DNA from: Paracoccus sp. DMF-8
Lineage (GTDB): Bacteria > Pseudomonadota > Alphaproteobacteria > Rhodobacterales > Rhodobacteraceae
Assembly: GCF_029309835.1 (NCBI RefSeq)
Contig: NZ_JARJHL010000014.1
Span: 248,001-312,000, forward strand
Length of the DNA stretch: 64,000 nt
Direction of reading: 5' to 3'
Within the stretch, counting starts at the first letter, position 1, and the number at the start of each line of letters is the position of its first letter. Shown here one piece after another: positions 50,612 to 58,911 of this stretch. Both the position numbers and the translations under genes were made by a program. The notes under the pieces are model-generated. The model was not told where the DNA came from. It saw nothing but the letters and a program-made list of their open reading frames with translations, and searched no databases.

Positions 50612-51613
50612 ATGCCCATTGCCCGCGTCGAAGCCGCCCTGCGCCGCGTCGGTCTTGACCGTTACATGATGCTGCTGGTCGGGACGGTGCTGCTGGCCAG
50701 TCTTTGCCCGGCGCGGGGCGAATTCGCACGGATACTGGGCCATGTCACCTATTGGGCCGTCGCGCTGCTGTTCTTTCTGTATGGCGCCAAGCTGGCCACG
50801 GCGACGATCCTGTCGGGGCTGACGAACTGGAAGCTGCAACTGGGCTGTCTGGCCTGCACCTATGTCATGTTCCCGCTGCTGGCCATCGCCATGCAGCCGG
50901 TGGTCGGGCATTGGCTGCCGGCGGCCTTTGTCGCGGGGCTGCTGTATCTGGCCTGCCTGCCGTCGACCGTGCAAAGCTCGATCGCCTTTACCTCGGTTTC
51001 GGGGGGCAATGTCGCGGGGGCGGTCTGTGCGGCCTCGATCTCGAATGTGCTGGGGGTGCTGCTGGCGCCTGTGCTGTTCATGCTGCTGATCCCGGCAGAG
51101 GTCGGGGCGCAGGGCGGCGTCCATGTCGACGCCAGCGCGATCTGGAAAATCGCCCGGCAGATCCTGCTGCCCTTTGCGCTTGGGCAGTTGTGCCGCCCGT
51201 TGCTGAGCGGTTTCCTGAACCGCCACAAGCTGCCGACGATCATCGTCGACCGGGGGTCGATCCTGCTGATCGTCTATGCCGCCTTCAGCGCAGGCGTGGT
51301 CAACGGGATCTGGTCGGCGGTCGCGCCCGGGCAACTGGCGGCGCTGATGGCGGCCATTGCGGTTCTGCTGGCGCTGGTCATGGGGCTGTCGCTGGTCATG
51401 GCGCGGCTTGGTGGCATGATGCGGGCCGATACGATTGCGCTGTATTACTGCGGTTCGACCAAGTCGCTGGCGACGGGGCTGCCGATGGCGGGCATCCTGT
51501 TCGCCGGCCAGAATGTCGCGATGATCGTGCTGCCGCTGATGCTGTTTCACCTGCTGCAACTGTTCGTCTGCGCAATCGTGTCGCAACGGCTGGCGCTGCG
51601 CGTCGCGGTTTAG
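50612..51613 (+). CDS. Bile acid:sodium symporter family protein (RCH2/YfeH-like)
   Basis: The 333-residue membrane protein has about ten hydrophobic helices and the SBF-like pattern YLACLPSTVQSSIAFTSVSGGNVAGA (in two motifs), with YYCGSTKSLATGLPMA near the end. It belongs to the putative Na+-dependent transporter group related to YfeH. The substrate is unknown. AAGGAAA lies upstream of ATG 50612. A long inverted repeat follows the gene. Confidence 0.9.
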   Translation: MPIARVEAALRRVGLDRYMMLLVGTVLLASLCPARGEFARILGHVTYWAVALLFFLYGAKLATATILSGLTNWKLQLGCLACTYVMFPLLAIAMQPVVGHWLPAAFVAGLLYLACLPSTVQSSIAFTSVSGGNVAGAVCAASISNVLGVLLAPVLFMLLIPAEVGAQGGVHVDASAIWKIARQILLPFALGQLCRPLLSGFLNRHKLPTIIVDRGSILLIVYAAFSAGVVNGIWSAVAPGQLAALMAAIAVLLALVMGLSLVMARLGGMMRADTIALYYCGSTKSLATGLPMAGILFAGQNVAMIVLPLMLFHLLQLFVCAIVSQRLALRVAV

Positions 51614-51648
51614 GTGCGCACGGCCTGCGTCATCATCGGGCCAGCGTC

Positions 51649-51684
51649 ATCTTGGCCCAGTCCCCGATCTTGGCCCAGTCCCCG
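51649..51684. repeat. 18-bp direct repeat, two copies
   Basis: ATCTTGGCCCAGTCCCCG occurs twice head to tail just after the BASS gene. It is noncoding and probably a small replication-slippage duplication. Confidence 0.85.
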
Positions 51685-51704
51685 ACGGGGCGCGGATGCC
51701 CTTT

Positions 51705-51752
51705 GGCGGGGCGATCCGAGGCCTTTGCCGGAACGCGCCGGATCGCCCCGCC
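51705..51752. terminator. Long inverted repeat between convergent genes
   Basis: GGCGGGGCGATCCG (51705-51718) pairs perfectly with CGGATCGCCCCGCC (51739-51752). Flanking GCCCTTT/GGAAGGGC extends the stem with a small bulge. It lies between the stops of the BASS and dppF genes and can end both transcripts, although no T run is present. Confidence 0.6.
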
Positions 51753-51767
51753 GGAAGGGCCGCCGCC

Positions 51768-52625
51768 CTATCCGTCCTGAAGCGCCGCGCGGCTGGCCTG
51801 ACGGCGTGCCACGCGCTGGCGGATCGCCTCGACATCGGTGACCGGGGTCGCGGCGAAAAGTTCGCGGGTATAGGGGTGGCCGGGGGCGGAAAAGACCTGA
51901 TCGCGGCTGCCCTGTTCGACCGCCTCGCCCTTGTGCATGACCAGCACGTCATCGGCCAGAAAGCGCACCACGGACAGGTCGTGGCTGATGAAGACATAGG
52001 CCAGGTTGAATTCGTCCTGCAGGTCATTGAGCAGGTTCAGGACCTGCGCCTGAACCGACAGGTCCAGCGCCGAAACCGGTTCATCCAGCACCAGCAGTTC
52101 CGGGTTCAGCATCAGCGCGCGGGCAATCGCGATGCGCTGGCGCTGGCCGCCGGAAAACATATGCGGGTAGCGGTTGAAATGTTCAGGGCCGAGCCCGACC
52201 TTGACCAGCATCGCTTCGGCACGGTCGCGCCGCTCCGCGGAGGGGGTATTTGTATTCAGGAGAAGCGGTTCCATCAGCACGTCGCCGACCTTCTGGCGCG
52301 GGTTGAGGCTGCCGTAGGGGTTCTGGAACACCATCTGGACGCGCGAGCGCATGGCGCGGTCGGGGCGCTGTTTGCTGATGTCGATGGGCGTGCCTTCGAA
52401 CAGCAGCTCGCCGCCCGACGCGGGGTCGATCAGTGCGATGATCCGGGCCAGCGTCGATTTGCCCGAGCCGGATTCACCGACGATGGCCAGCGTCTTGCCG
52501 CGTTCGACCGAAAAGCTGACGCCCTTGACCGCGCGCATCGTGGTGGCGCGGCGGGTCATCGAGCCGGGGGTGTGATAGTCGCGGATGATATCGCGGCCTT
52601 CGACGACGGGTCGGGACGGGTTCAT
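51768..52625 (-). CDS. dppF: Peptide ABC transporter ATP-binding protein (DppF type)
   Basis: The 285-residue ATPase has Walker [10 protein letters not shown], signature FSGGQRQRIAIARAL, Walker B LLVLDEPVSALD and the H-loop FISHDLSVV. The C-terminal oligo/dipeptide transporter extension is present (FSAPGHPYTRELFAATP). It is the last gene of dppA-B-C-D-F on the minus strand and starts in an ATGA overlap with dppD. Confidence 0.93.
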   Translation of the reverse strand: MNPSRPVVEGRDIIRDYHTPGSMTRRATTMRAVKGVSFSVERGKTLAIVGESGSGKSTLARIIALIDPASGGELLFEGTPIDISKQRPDRAMRSRVQMVFQNPYGSLNPRQKVGDVLMEPLLLNTNTPSAERRDRAEAMLVKVGLGPEHFNRYPHMFSGGQRQRIAIARALMLNPELLVLDEPVSALDLSVQAQVLNLLNDLQDEFNLAYVFISHDLSVVRFLADDVLVMHKGEAVEQGSRDQVFSAPGHPYTRELFAATPVTDVEAIRQRVARRQASRAALQDG

Positions 52626-53473
52626 GGCTGGACCTCGGCTTGTTCCAGTCCGGCGACGAATTCGGCCACGGTGGGCAGGCGGTCGCCGGTGGCGTTTTCG
52701 GGAAGGGCGGAGAGGAGCGCGCGGGTATAGGGGTTCTTTGGCGATTCAAACAGGGTCAGCACGTCGGCTTCTTCCATCTTGCGGCCCTTGTATTGCACCT
52801 GCACGCGGTCGGCGGTTTCGGCCACCACGCCCATGTCATGGGTGATCAGGATCAGCGCCATGCCGACGCGTTCCTGAATATCCATGAGCAGGTCGAGGAT
52901 CTGTTTCTGCACCGTCACGTCCAGCGCGGTCGTCGGTTCGTCCGCGATCAGCAGCCGGGGTTCGGTGGCAATCGCCATGGCGATCATCACGCGCTGGCAT
53001 TGGCCGCCCGACATCTGGTGCGGGTAGGCCTTCAGCTTCTGTTCGGGGTCGGGCAGGCCGACCGCGTGGAACAGGTCGATGGCGCGGGCGCGGGCGCGGC
53101 GGCGGTCAAGGCCGGCATTGTAGCGCAGCACCTCCTCGATCTGGTAACCCGCCGTAAAGGAGGGGTTCAGGGATGCGATCGGTTCCTGAAAGATCATGGT
53201 GATGTCGCGCCCGATCAGCTTGCGGCGCTGCGCCGGCGTCATCTTCAGCATGTCCTGGCCGTCGAAGGTCATTTGATCGGCGGTGACGGTGGCGGCGTCG
53301 GGCAAAAGCCCCATCATCGCCAGCATCGACACCGATTTGCCCGAGCCGGATTCGCCGACGATGGCCAGCACCTCGCCGCGGTCGACGGTCACGTCGATGC
53401 CGTCGACTGCGGTGAAGCTGCCGGTCGAGGTGGCGAAGCGGACGGTGAGGTTGCGGATGTTCAGCAGGGGCAT
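52622..53473 (-). CDS. dppD: Peptide ABC transporter ATP-binding protein (DppD type)
   Basis: The 283-residue ATPase has Walker [46 protein letters not shown] (signature and Walker B) and LITHDMGVV. The C-terminal segment [17 protein letters not shown] is typical of DppD/OppD. It powers dipeptide or similar import with DppF. It starts three bases after the dppC stop. Confidence 0.93.
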   Translation of the reverse strand: MPLLNIRNLTVRFATSTGSFTAVDGIDVTVDRGEVLAIVGESGSGKSVSMLAMMGLLPDAATVTADQMTFDGQDMLKMTPAQRRKLIGRDITMIFQEPIASLNPSFTAGYQIEEVLRYNAGLDRRRARARAIDLFHAVGLPDPEQKLKAYPHQMSGGQCQRVMIAMAIATEPRLLIADEPTTALDVTVQKQILDLLMDIQERVGMALILITHDMGVVAETADRVQVQYKGRKMEEADVLTLFESPKNPYTRALLSALPENATGDRLPTVAEFVAGLEQAEVQP

Positions 53474-53476
53474 GGC

Positions 53477-54383
53477 TCAGCTCCGCTTGAGTTTGGGATC
53501 GAGCGCGTCGCGCAGACCGTCGCCCATCAGGTTGATCGCCAGCACCGACACGAGAATCGCGAGGCCCGGGAAGGTCACGACCCACCATGCGCGCAGGATG
53601 AATTCGCGCGCCTCGGCCAGCATGGTGCCCCATTCGGGGGCGGGGGGCTGTGCGCCCATGCCCAGAAAGCCCAGTGCCGCGCTGTCCAGAACGGCGGATG
53701 AAAACGACAGCGTCGCCTGCACGATCAGGGGCGCAAGGCAGTTCGGCAGGATCGTCTTGAACATCAGCCGCAGGTTGGATGCACCCGCGACGCGGGCGGC
53801 GGTGACATATTCGCGGCTTTTTTCCGACATCACGGCGGCGCGGGTCAGGCGCGCGAAATGGGGCTGGTAGACGATGGCGATGGCGATCATCGCATTGGTC
53901 AGCCCCGGCCCCAGAATGGCGACCAGCACCAGCGCCAGCAGCAGCGAGGGGAAGGCCAGCACGATATCCATCAGCCGCATGATCAGCGCATCGACCCAGC
54001 CGCCGAAAAACCCGGCCAGGAGACCGATGATGATCCCGCCGGTCAGGGCGATGGCCACGACGACGATGCCGATGAACAGCGAATATTGCGCGCCGAAGAT
54101 CAGCCGGGACAGGATGTCGCGGCCGACCGCATCCGTACCCAGCCAATAGCCCGCGCGGCCGCCTTCCTGCCAGTACGGGCGGCAGCAGCAATGGCGTCGC
54201 GGTATTGTTCGGTCGGGCTCGTGAGGCGCGATGATGCGGCGCCAGGACGGCGATCAGGACCAGCAGGACAAAGACGACCAGGCCCGCGACGGCGCCGCGG
54301 TTCTGGCTGAAATAGAACCAGAATTCGGCGATCATGCGGCGGCGGATGGCCGCGTCGGAAACCTTGGCGGTGGTATCGGTCAT
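53477..54383 (-). pseudogene. dppC: Peptide ABC transporter permease (DppC type) with several frameshifts
   Basis: The N-terminal frame starts at ATG 54383 (overlapping the dppB stop, ATGA) with the first membrane segment LVVFVLLVLIAVLAP. The main frame from about 54170 runs to 53477 and holds YWLGTDAVGRDILSRL, the permease domain and the EAA-type loop RVAGASNLRLMFKTILPN. Between about 54165 and 54245 the expected segment (APIIAPHEP, TEQYRDA, LLLPP, YWQEGG) can be read only by changing frame four times, each time dropping one base. Repaired length is about 301 residues. Clustered single-base insertions suggest poor local sequence quality rather than decay of an otherwise intact operon. Confidence 0.8.
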
Positions 54384-55387
54384 TTGTGCCGGATCCTCGG
54401 GTTGATGAGACCATAGGTCAGGTCGACGATCAGGTTCACGATCATCACGATGGCGGCGATCAGCAGCAGGCCCGATTGCACGACCGGATAGTCGCGGCGG
54501 CTGATCGAATCGATCATCCATTTGCCGATGCCGGGCCAGGAAAAGATCGTTTCCGTCAGGATCGCACCCGCCATCAGCACGCCGATCTGCAGGCCGATGG
54601 TGGTGATGACCGGGATCATGGCGTTGCGCAGGGCGTGGATGCCGATGACGCGGGAGGGGGGCAGGCCCTTAGCGCGGGCGGTGCGGACGTAATCCTCGCC
54701 CATCACCTCCAGCATCGCCGAACGGGTCTGGCGGGCGATGACGGCCAGCGGGATCGTGGCCAGCACGACCGAGGGCAGGATCAGGTGGCTGACGGCGGAT
54801 CTGAAGGCGCCGCTTCGGCCCGACAGCAGGCTGTCGATCAGCATGAAGCCGGTCACCGGCGGGAAGAAATACATCAGCGAAATCCGCCCCGACACCGGCG
54901 TCCAGCCCAGATAGCCGGAAAAGAAGATGATCAGCAGCAGGCCCCACCAGAAGATCGGCATCGAAAAGCCGACCAGCGCGCCGGTCATGGAAATCTGGTC
55001 GAACCACGATCCGCGCTTGATGGCGGCGATCACGCCCACCGGAACGCCGATCAGCGTCGCGATCAGGATGGCGCAGACGCCCAGTTCGATGGTCGCGGGA
55101 AACAGCGACATGAATTCGGTCAGCACCGGCTTTTTCGTGACGATGGAATTGCCGAAATCGCCCTGCAGCAGATTGCCGAGATAGGTCAGATATTGCTGCC
55201 AGATCGGCTTGTCATAGCCAAGCTGGGCGGAAATTTCCGCATAGCGTTCGGGCGAAACGCCCCTTTCGCCCGCCATCAGCAGCACCGGATCGCCCGGCAG
55301 GACGCGGATGAAGGCGAAAGCGATCAGCGTGATCCCCAGAAAAGTCGGGATCAGATACAGGATCTTTGTAAGGATGAATCTGAGCAT
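54380..55387 (-). CDS. dppB: Peptide ABC transporter permease (DppB type)
   Basis: The 335-residue inner-membrane permease begins MLRFILTKILYLIPTFLGITLIAF. It has six hydrophobic helices and the EAA-type loop YVRTARAKGLPPSRVIGIHALRNAMIP facing the ATPases. ATG 55387 follows AGGGG. It forms the translocation pore with DppC. Confidence 0.94.
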   Translation of the reverse strand: MLRFILTKILYLIPTFLGITLIAFAFIRVLPGDPVLLMAGERGVSPERYAEISAQLGYDKPIWQQYLTYLGNLLQGDFGNSIVTKKPVLTEFMSLFPATIELGVCAILIATLIGVPVGVIAAIKRGSWFDQISMTGALVGFSMPIFWWGLLLIIFFSGYLGWTPVSGRISLMYFFPPVTGFMLIDSLLSGRSGAFRSAVSHLILPSVVLATIPLAVIARQTRSAMLEVMGEDYVRTARAKGLPPSRVIGIHALRNAMIPVITTIGLQIGVLMAGAILTETIFSWPGIGKWMIDSISRRDYPVVQSGLLLIAAIVMIVNLIVDLTYGLINPRIRHK

Positions 55388-55462
55388 TGAACCCCTGCCC
55401 AAAGCGCGCGTGCGGGGCCCGGGGACCCCGCACGGCTGGTATGGTTGAAACGGCTGCGGGCC

Positions 55463-57067
55463 TTATTCGGCCAAGTCTACGTTGTCAAAGGCGTAATCGC
55501 CAAGCGGGGATTGCACGAAACCGGTGACGTTCTTGGCCATCGGGACATATTGGGTCGAATGTGCCAGCGTGGCCCAGGGCGCTTCCTGTTTGAACAGCAG
55601 TTGTGCCTCTTCATACAGTTTCACGCGTTCTTCGTGGTCCGAAGCGGCCTTGGCGCGGGCGAGGATGTCCGAGAATTCCTCATTGCACCAAAAGGCGCGG
55701 TTCGCACCGCCACCGGCTGCCGCTGCACAGGACAGCAGCACCGACAGGAAGTTGTCCGGGTCGCCGTTGTCGCCGGTCCAGCCCAGGATGACGGCGCCCT
55801 TGCGGCCTTCCTCCATGGATTTCTTCAGATATTCGCCCCATTCATAGGACACGATTTCGACCTTGACGCCGACCTTGGCGAAATCGGCCTGAATCATTTC
55901 CGCCGCGCGGCGAGCGTTGGGCATATAGGGGCGCTGAACCGGCATGGCCCAGACTTCCATCGACAGATCGGTGACGCCCGCTTCCTCGAGCAGCTTCTTT
56001 GCGGCTTCGGGGTCGTAATTGTCGTCCTGAACGGCGTCGTTATAGCTCCACATGGTGGGCGGGATCGGGTTCTTGGCGACCACGGCCGAACCCTGATAGA
56101 CGGCGTCGATCATCGCCTGCTTGTCCAGCGCCATGTTCAGCGCGTGGCGGACCTGCGGATTGTCAAAGGGCGCGACGGTGGTGTTATAGGCCAGATAACC
56201 GACGTTCAGCCCCGGCTGTTCGTCCAGTTTCAGGTTCGCATCGGCCTTGATCCCTTCGATATCGGCGGGTGCCGGATAGGGCATCAGGTGGCATTCGCCG
56301 GCTTTCAGCTTTTGCAGGCGCACGGCGGCATCGGGGGTGATGGCAAAGACCAGATCGTCGATCTTGGGAGCTTCGCCCCAGTAATCGGCGTTCTTCTGGT
56401 AGCGGATCACCGCATCCTTCTGATAGGCGACGAAGCGGAAGGGGCCGGTGCCGATGGGCGCGTTGTTCAGATCTTCCAGCGAACCCGAGGTCTGCAGCGT
56501 TTCGGCATATTCCTGCGACAGCACCGACACGAAGGGCATGGCGATATTGGCAAGGAAGGGCGCCTCGGGCTGGTTCAGGGTGAATTTCACCGTGTAATCG
56601 TCAATCTTTTCAATGGACTTGATCAGCTTGTCCATTTCCATCGACGAATAATATTCATAGGTCAGGCCGGGGATATAGGCGTGAAAGGGGTTGTCCGCAT
56701 TGGCCTGGCGCTCAAAGGTGAAGATCACGTCATCGGCGTTGAAATCACGGCTTGGCGTGAATTTGTCGTTCGAATGGAACTTGACGCCCTGACGCAGGTG
56801 GAAGGTGTATTCCAGCCCGTCTTCGGACACGTCCCAGCTTTCGGCCAGCGCGGGTTCAACCTCGGTCGTGCCGGGCTTGAACTGGGCAAGGCGGTTGTAG
56901 ATCGCATGGCCCGAGGCGTCGAAGGTCGTGCCCGAGGTATAGGGCGCGGGGTCGAACCCTTCGGGAGAACCCTCCGAGCAATAGACGAAGGTCTTTGCGT
57001 GCAGCGGTGCGGCGGCCATGATCGCCAGTGTCGAGGCGGCCAGGAAGCGGGTCGAGAATACAGGCAT
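55463..57067 (-). CDS. dppA: Peptide ABC transporter substrate-binding protein (DppA type)
   Basis: The 534-residue periplasmic protein has a Sec signal peptide (cleavage near PLHA/KTFVYCSEGSPEGFDP) and the SBP family 5 signature in LAESWDVSEDGLEYTFHLRQGVKFHSND-like sequence (two motifs). Internal cysteines may form disulfides. GWTGDNGDPDNFLSVLLSC is typical of DppA. It binds di- or oligopeptides or a related ligand. ATG 57067 follows GGGGAGG. It is the first gene of the operon, and a palindromic promoter region lies just upstream. Confidence 0.94.
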   Translation of the reverse strand: MPVFSTRFLAASTLAIMAAAPLHAKTFVYCSEGSPEGFDPAPYTSGTTFDASGHAIYNRLAQFKPGTTEVEPALAESWDVSEDGLEYTFHLRQGVKFHSNDKFTPSRDFNADDVIFTFERQANADNPFHAYIPGLTYEYYSSMEMDKLIKSIEKIDDYTVKFTLNQPEAPFLANIAMPFVSVLSQEYAETLQTSGSLEDLNNAPIGTGPFRFVAYQKDAVIRYQKNADYWGEAPKIDDLVFAITPDAAVRLQKLKAGECHLMPYPAPADIEGIKADANLKLDEQPGLNVGYLAYNTTVAPFDNPQVRHALNMALDKQAMIDAVYQGSAVVAKNPIPPTMWSYNDAVQDDNYDPEAAKKLLEEAGVTDLSMEVWAMPVQRPYMPNARRAAEMIQADFAKVGVKVEIVSYEWGEYLKKSMEEGRKGAVILGWTGDNGDPDNFLSVLLSCAAAAGGGANRAFWCNEEFSDILARAKAASDHEERVKLYEEAQLLFKQEAPWATLAHSTQYVPMAKNVTGFVQSPLGDYAFDNVDLAE

Positions 57068-57076
57068 GATGCCTCC

Positions 57077-57110
57077 CCTTTCGTTATATTGTCTATACAA
57101 CAGATGCAGA
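57077..57110 (-). promoter_or_regulatory. dpp promoter region with palindrome TTGTATAGACAA
   Basis: An AT-rich patch 10-43 bp before the dppA start contains TTGT-N4-ACAA (57089-57100), resembling operators of FadR-type GntR regulators, and TATA-like boxes that could be a -10 element. The regulator is not in the window. Confidence 0.4.
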
Positions 57111-57281
57111 CCAAAGCCCGGTGCAGGTCAAGAGGGGCAGGGGGTCATTGCGTCAGAACGCCGGGTCAATACGACAGTTCGACAGGTTCCGGCGGCCTGC
57201 CGGGCCTGCCGCGCCGCAGCATCGCACGGCCTGTCGCGCCTTGCGCCAAAGTGATTCTTTCGTCGTAGATGGCTGGCGCGA

Positions 57282-57608
57282 TCAGATCGGTGTGAATTCT
57301 TCCGCAATCTCGGTGATCTGGCCCTGATCGTCGGTCCAGATCAGGCGCAGCGGGCCGGGGGCATCGGCCAGGAACCTGAACTCCAGATAGGGGTTCTGGG
57401 AAATCGCGGTTTCGAGGAACCATTCGAACAGCGGCGTCCGGTCCAGCAGGCATTGGACGCGGTTCACGATATTGCGGGGCAGGGGGCGGCCGTCCGCGTC
57501 CCGGCGCAGGCCCGCATCCATCGGGTGGGTGATCATGGTGCGGACATGGACGGTCTCGCCCTGGGCGGGGCTGCGGTTGCTGATCCAGATCCGGGGCGGG
57601 CGCGACAT
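57282..57608 (-). CDS. soxZ: Sulfur carrier complex subunit SoxZ
   Basis: The 108-residue beta-sandwich protein starts MSRPPRIWISNRSPAQGETV, with TMITHPMDAGLRRDADG and an NPYLEFRFLAD strand typical of SoxZ. It partners SoxY, which carries sulfur intermediates on a C-terminal cysteine in the periplasmic thiosulfate-oxidising system. It starts nine bases after the soxY stop. No soxA, B, C, D or X is nearby, so this pair may act with a sox set elsewhere or in another process. Confidence 0.9.
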   Translation of the reverse strand: MSRPPRIWISNRSPAQGETVHVRTMITHPMDAGLRRDADGRPLPRNIVNRVQCLLDRTPLFEWFLETAISQNPYLEFRFLADAPGPLRLIWTDDQGQITEIAEEFTPI

Positions 57609-57617
57609 GGTTGACCC

Positions 57618-58105
57618 TTACAGCCCGCAACCGCCGGCGGTCACGGTGATTTCCCGCCGGGCCAGCAGCACCCGCCCATCGCTGAGCCGCGCATAGGCCG
57701 AGACATGCTGGCTTTGCGTCAGCCGCACCCGCGTGCCGATATCGGCCAACCCCATCGCCGGGGTAAAGCGCGCCCGGCAGGCCAGCGGATGGGGGTTCGA
57801 CTTCGGCCAGGATGATCATCTCCGGGACAATACAGCCCGTTTTGCAGGGGCAGGGTGACATGGGCGCGCAGCGGGACCTGCGCGGGGTTGTCGCCGATCG
57901 GCGGCAGTTCCAGCGCGATGCCTTCGGTCGCAGGGGTCGCGCCGTTCAGAAATGCCGCGATCACGCGGGCAAGCTCCTGCGGGTTTGGTGCCAGTTCGGC
58001 ATCGACCTGCGGGTACTGCGCGCGGACCGTGCCGACCAGCCCCAGCAGGGCCGCCCCGGCCATCAGGTCGCGGCGCGAGATATCGTTTATGCGCGTTCGG
58101 TTCAT
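57618..58105 (-). pseudogene. soxY: Sulfur carrier protein SoxY, two single-base frameshifts
   Basis: ATG 58105 starts a Tat signal (ISRRDLMAGAALLGL) and the SoxY domain to LPLQNGLYC. The frame changes near 57822-57826, then EMIILAEVEP, and again in a G5 run at 57791-57795, after which PLACRARFTPAMGLADIG and RREITVTAGGCGL follow to TAA 57618. The final GGCG motif with the carrier cysteine is intact in the repaired protein of about 162 residues. Two indels in one short gene again point to sequence error or decay. It is divergent from the cysteine hydrolase gene. Confidence 0.8.
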
Positions 58106-58204
58106 CCCCGTCCCGGGCCAGAGCTAGGCATTCGCCCCGAATCATGCGCCCCGGCGACCGATTGGCCGGATCGGTGGGGCGGGGCGTTCCTTTCCGGGTC
58201 TGGA

Positions 58205-58224
58205 TGACCTGACCGGTCGGGTCA
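58205..58224. promoter_or_regulatory. 20-bp near-perfect palindrome between soxY and the hydrolase gene
   Basis: TGACCTGACCGGTCGGGTCA is palindromic except for one mismatched pair. It lies in the 217-bp divergent promoter region and is a likely operator. The binding protein is not identified. Confidence 0.5.
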
Positions 58225-58322
58225 AGTGCCAAGGGCGCCGCGCAGGTCATCGGCTGGCGGATCGGCCCTTGCGCCAGACCGTGCGACTGCGCATCCTGCC
58301 CCGGGGGAATACAGGAGGAACC

Positions 58323-58865
58323 ATGCCGATCATCGCGCGCGAGGACAGCGAACTGCTGCTGGTCGATTTTCAGGCCCGGCTGATGCCCGCCATCGACAAC
58401 GGCCCGGCCACGGCCGCCAATGCCGCGCGCCTTCTGGCTGCGGCCCGGCGGCTTGCGGTGCCACGGCTTTTCACCGAACAGAACCCCGCGCGGCTTGGTT
58501 CGACCATCCCCGATCTGACCCCCGAGCCGGGTGATCTGGAACGCGTCCTGCCCAAGATGAGCTTTGACGCGCTTGGCGATCCCGCTGTCGCAGCCGCTGT
58601 TCAGGGACGTCCCGGTTTCATCGTTGCGGGGTGGGAGGCGCATGTCTGCGTGCTGCAAACCGTCGCCAGCCTGATATCGCGCGGGCATCAGGTCCAGGTT
58701 GTCGCGGATGCCATCGGTTCCCGCACCCCGGCCAATCATCAGGCCGCGATCGACCGCATGCGGGCCATGGGGGCCGATATCGTCACGACCGAGATGGTTG
58801 TTTTCGAATGGCTGGGCAGCGCCGAAGACCCGGCCTTTCGCGAGATCGTGGCGCTGATCAAGTAA
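58323..58865 (+). CDS. Cysteine hydrolase (isochorismatase-like family)
   Basis: The 180-residue product has the isochorismatase-like fold and triad: Asp in LLLVDFQARLMP, Lys in LPKMSFDAL and the nucleophile Cys in GWEAHVCVLQT. It hydrolyses a C-N or vinyl ether bond of an unknown small molecule and resembles the YcaC-like subgroup. ATG 58323 has a perfect AGGAGG site. Confidence 0.9.
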   Translation: MPIIAREDSELLLVDFQARLMPAIDNGPATAANAARLLAAARRLAVPRLFTEQNPARLGSTIPDLTPEPGDLERVLPKMSFDALGDPAVAAAVQGRPGFIVAGWEAHVCVLQTVASLISRGHQVQVVADAIGSRTPANHQAAIDRMRAMGADIVTTEMVVFEWLGSAEDPAFREIVALIK

Positions 58866-58911
58866 CGCGCCGGGGGATCGCGGCCCGGCCATCGCACATG
58901 AGGGCGGCAAG

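Noticed and set aside
55445..57268. 607-codon plus-strand frame opposite dppA
   Set aside because: It is antisense to dppA, which has a signal peptide, ribosome site and family motifs.
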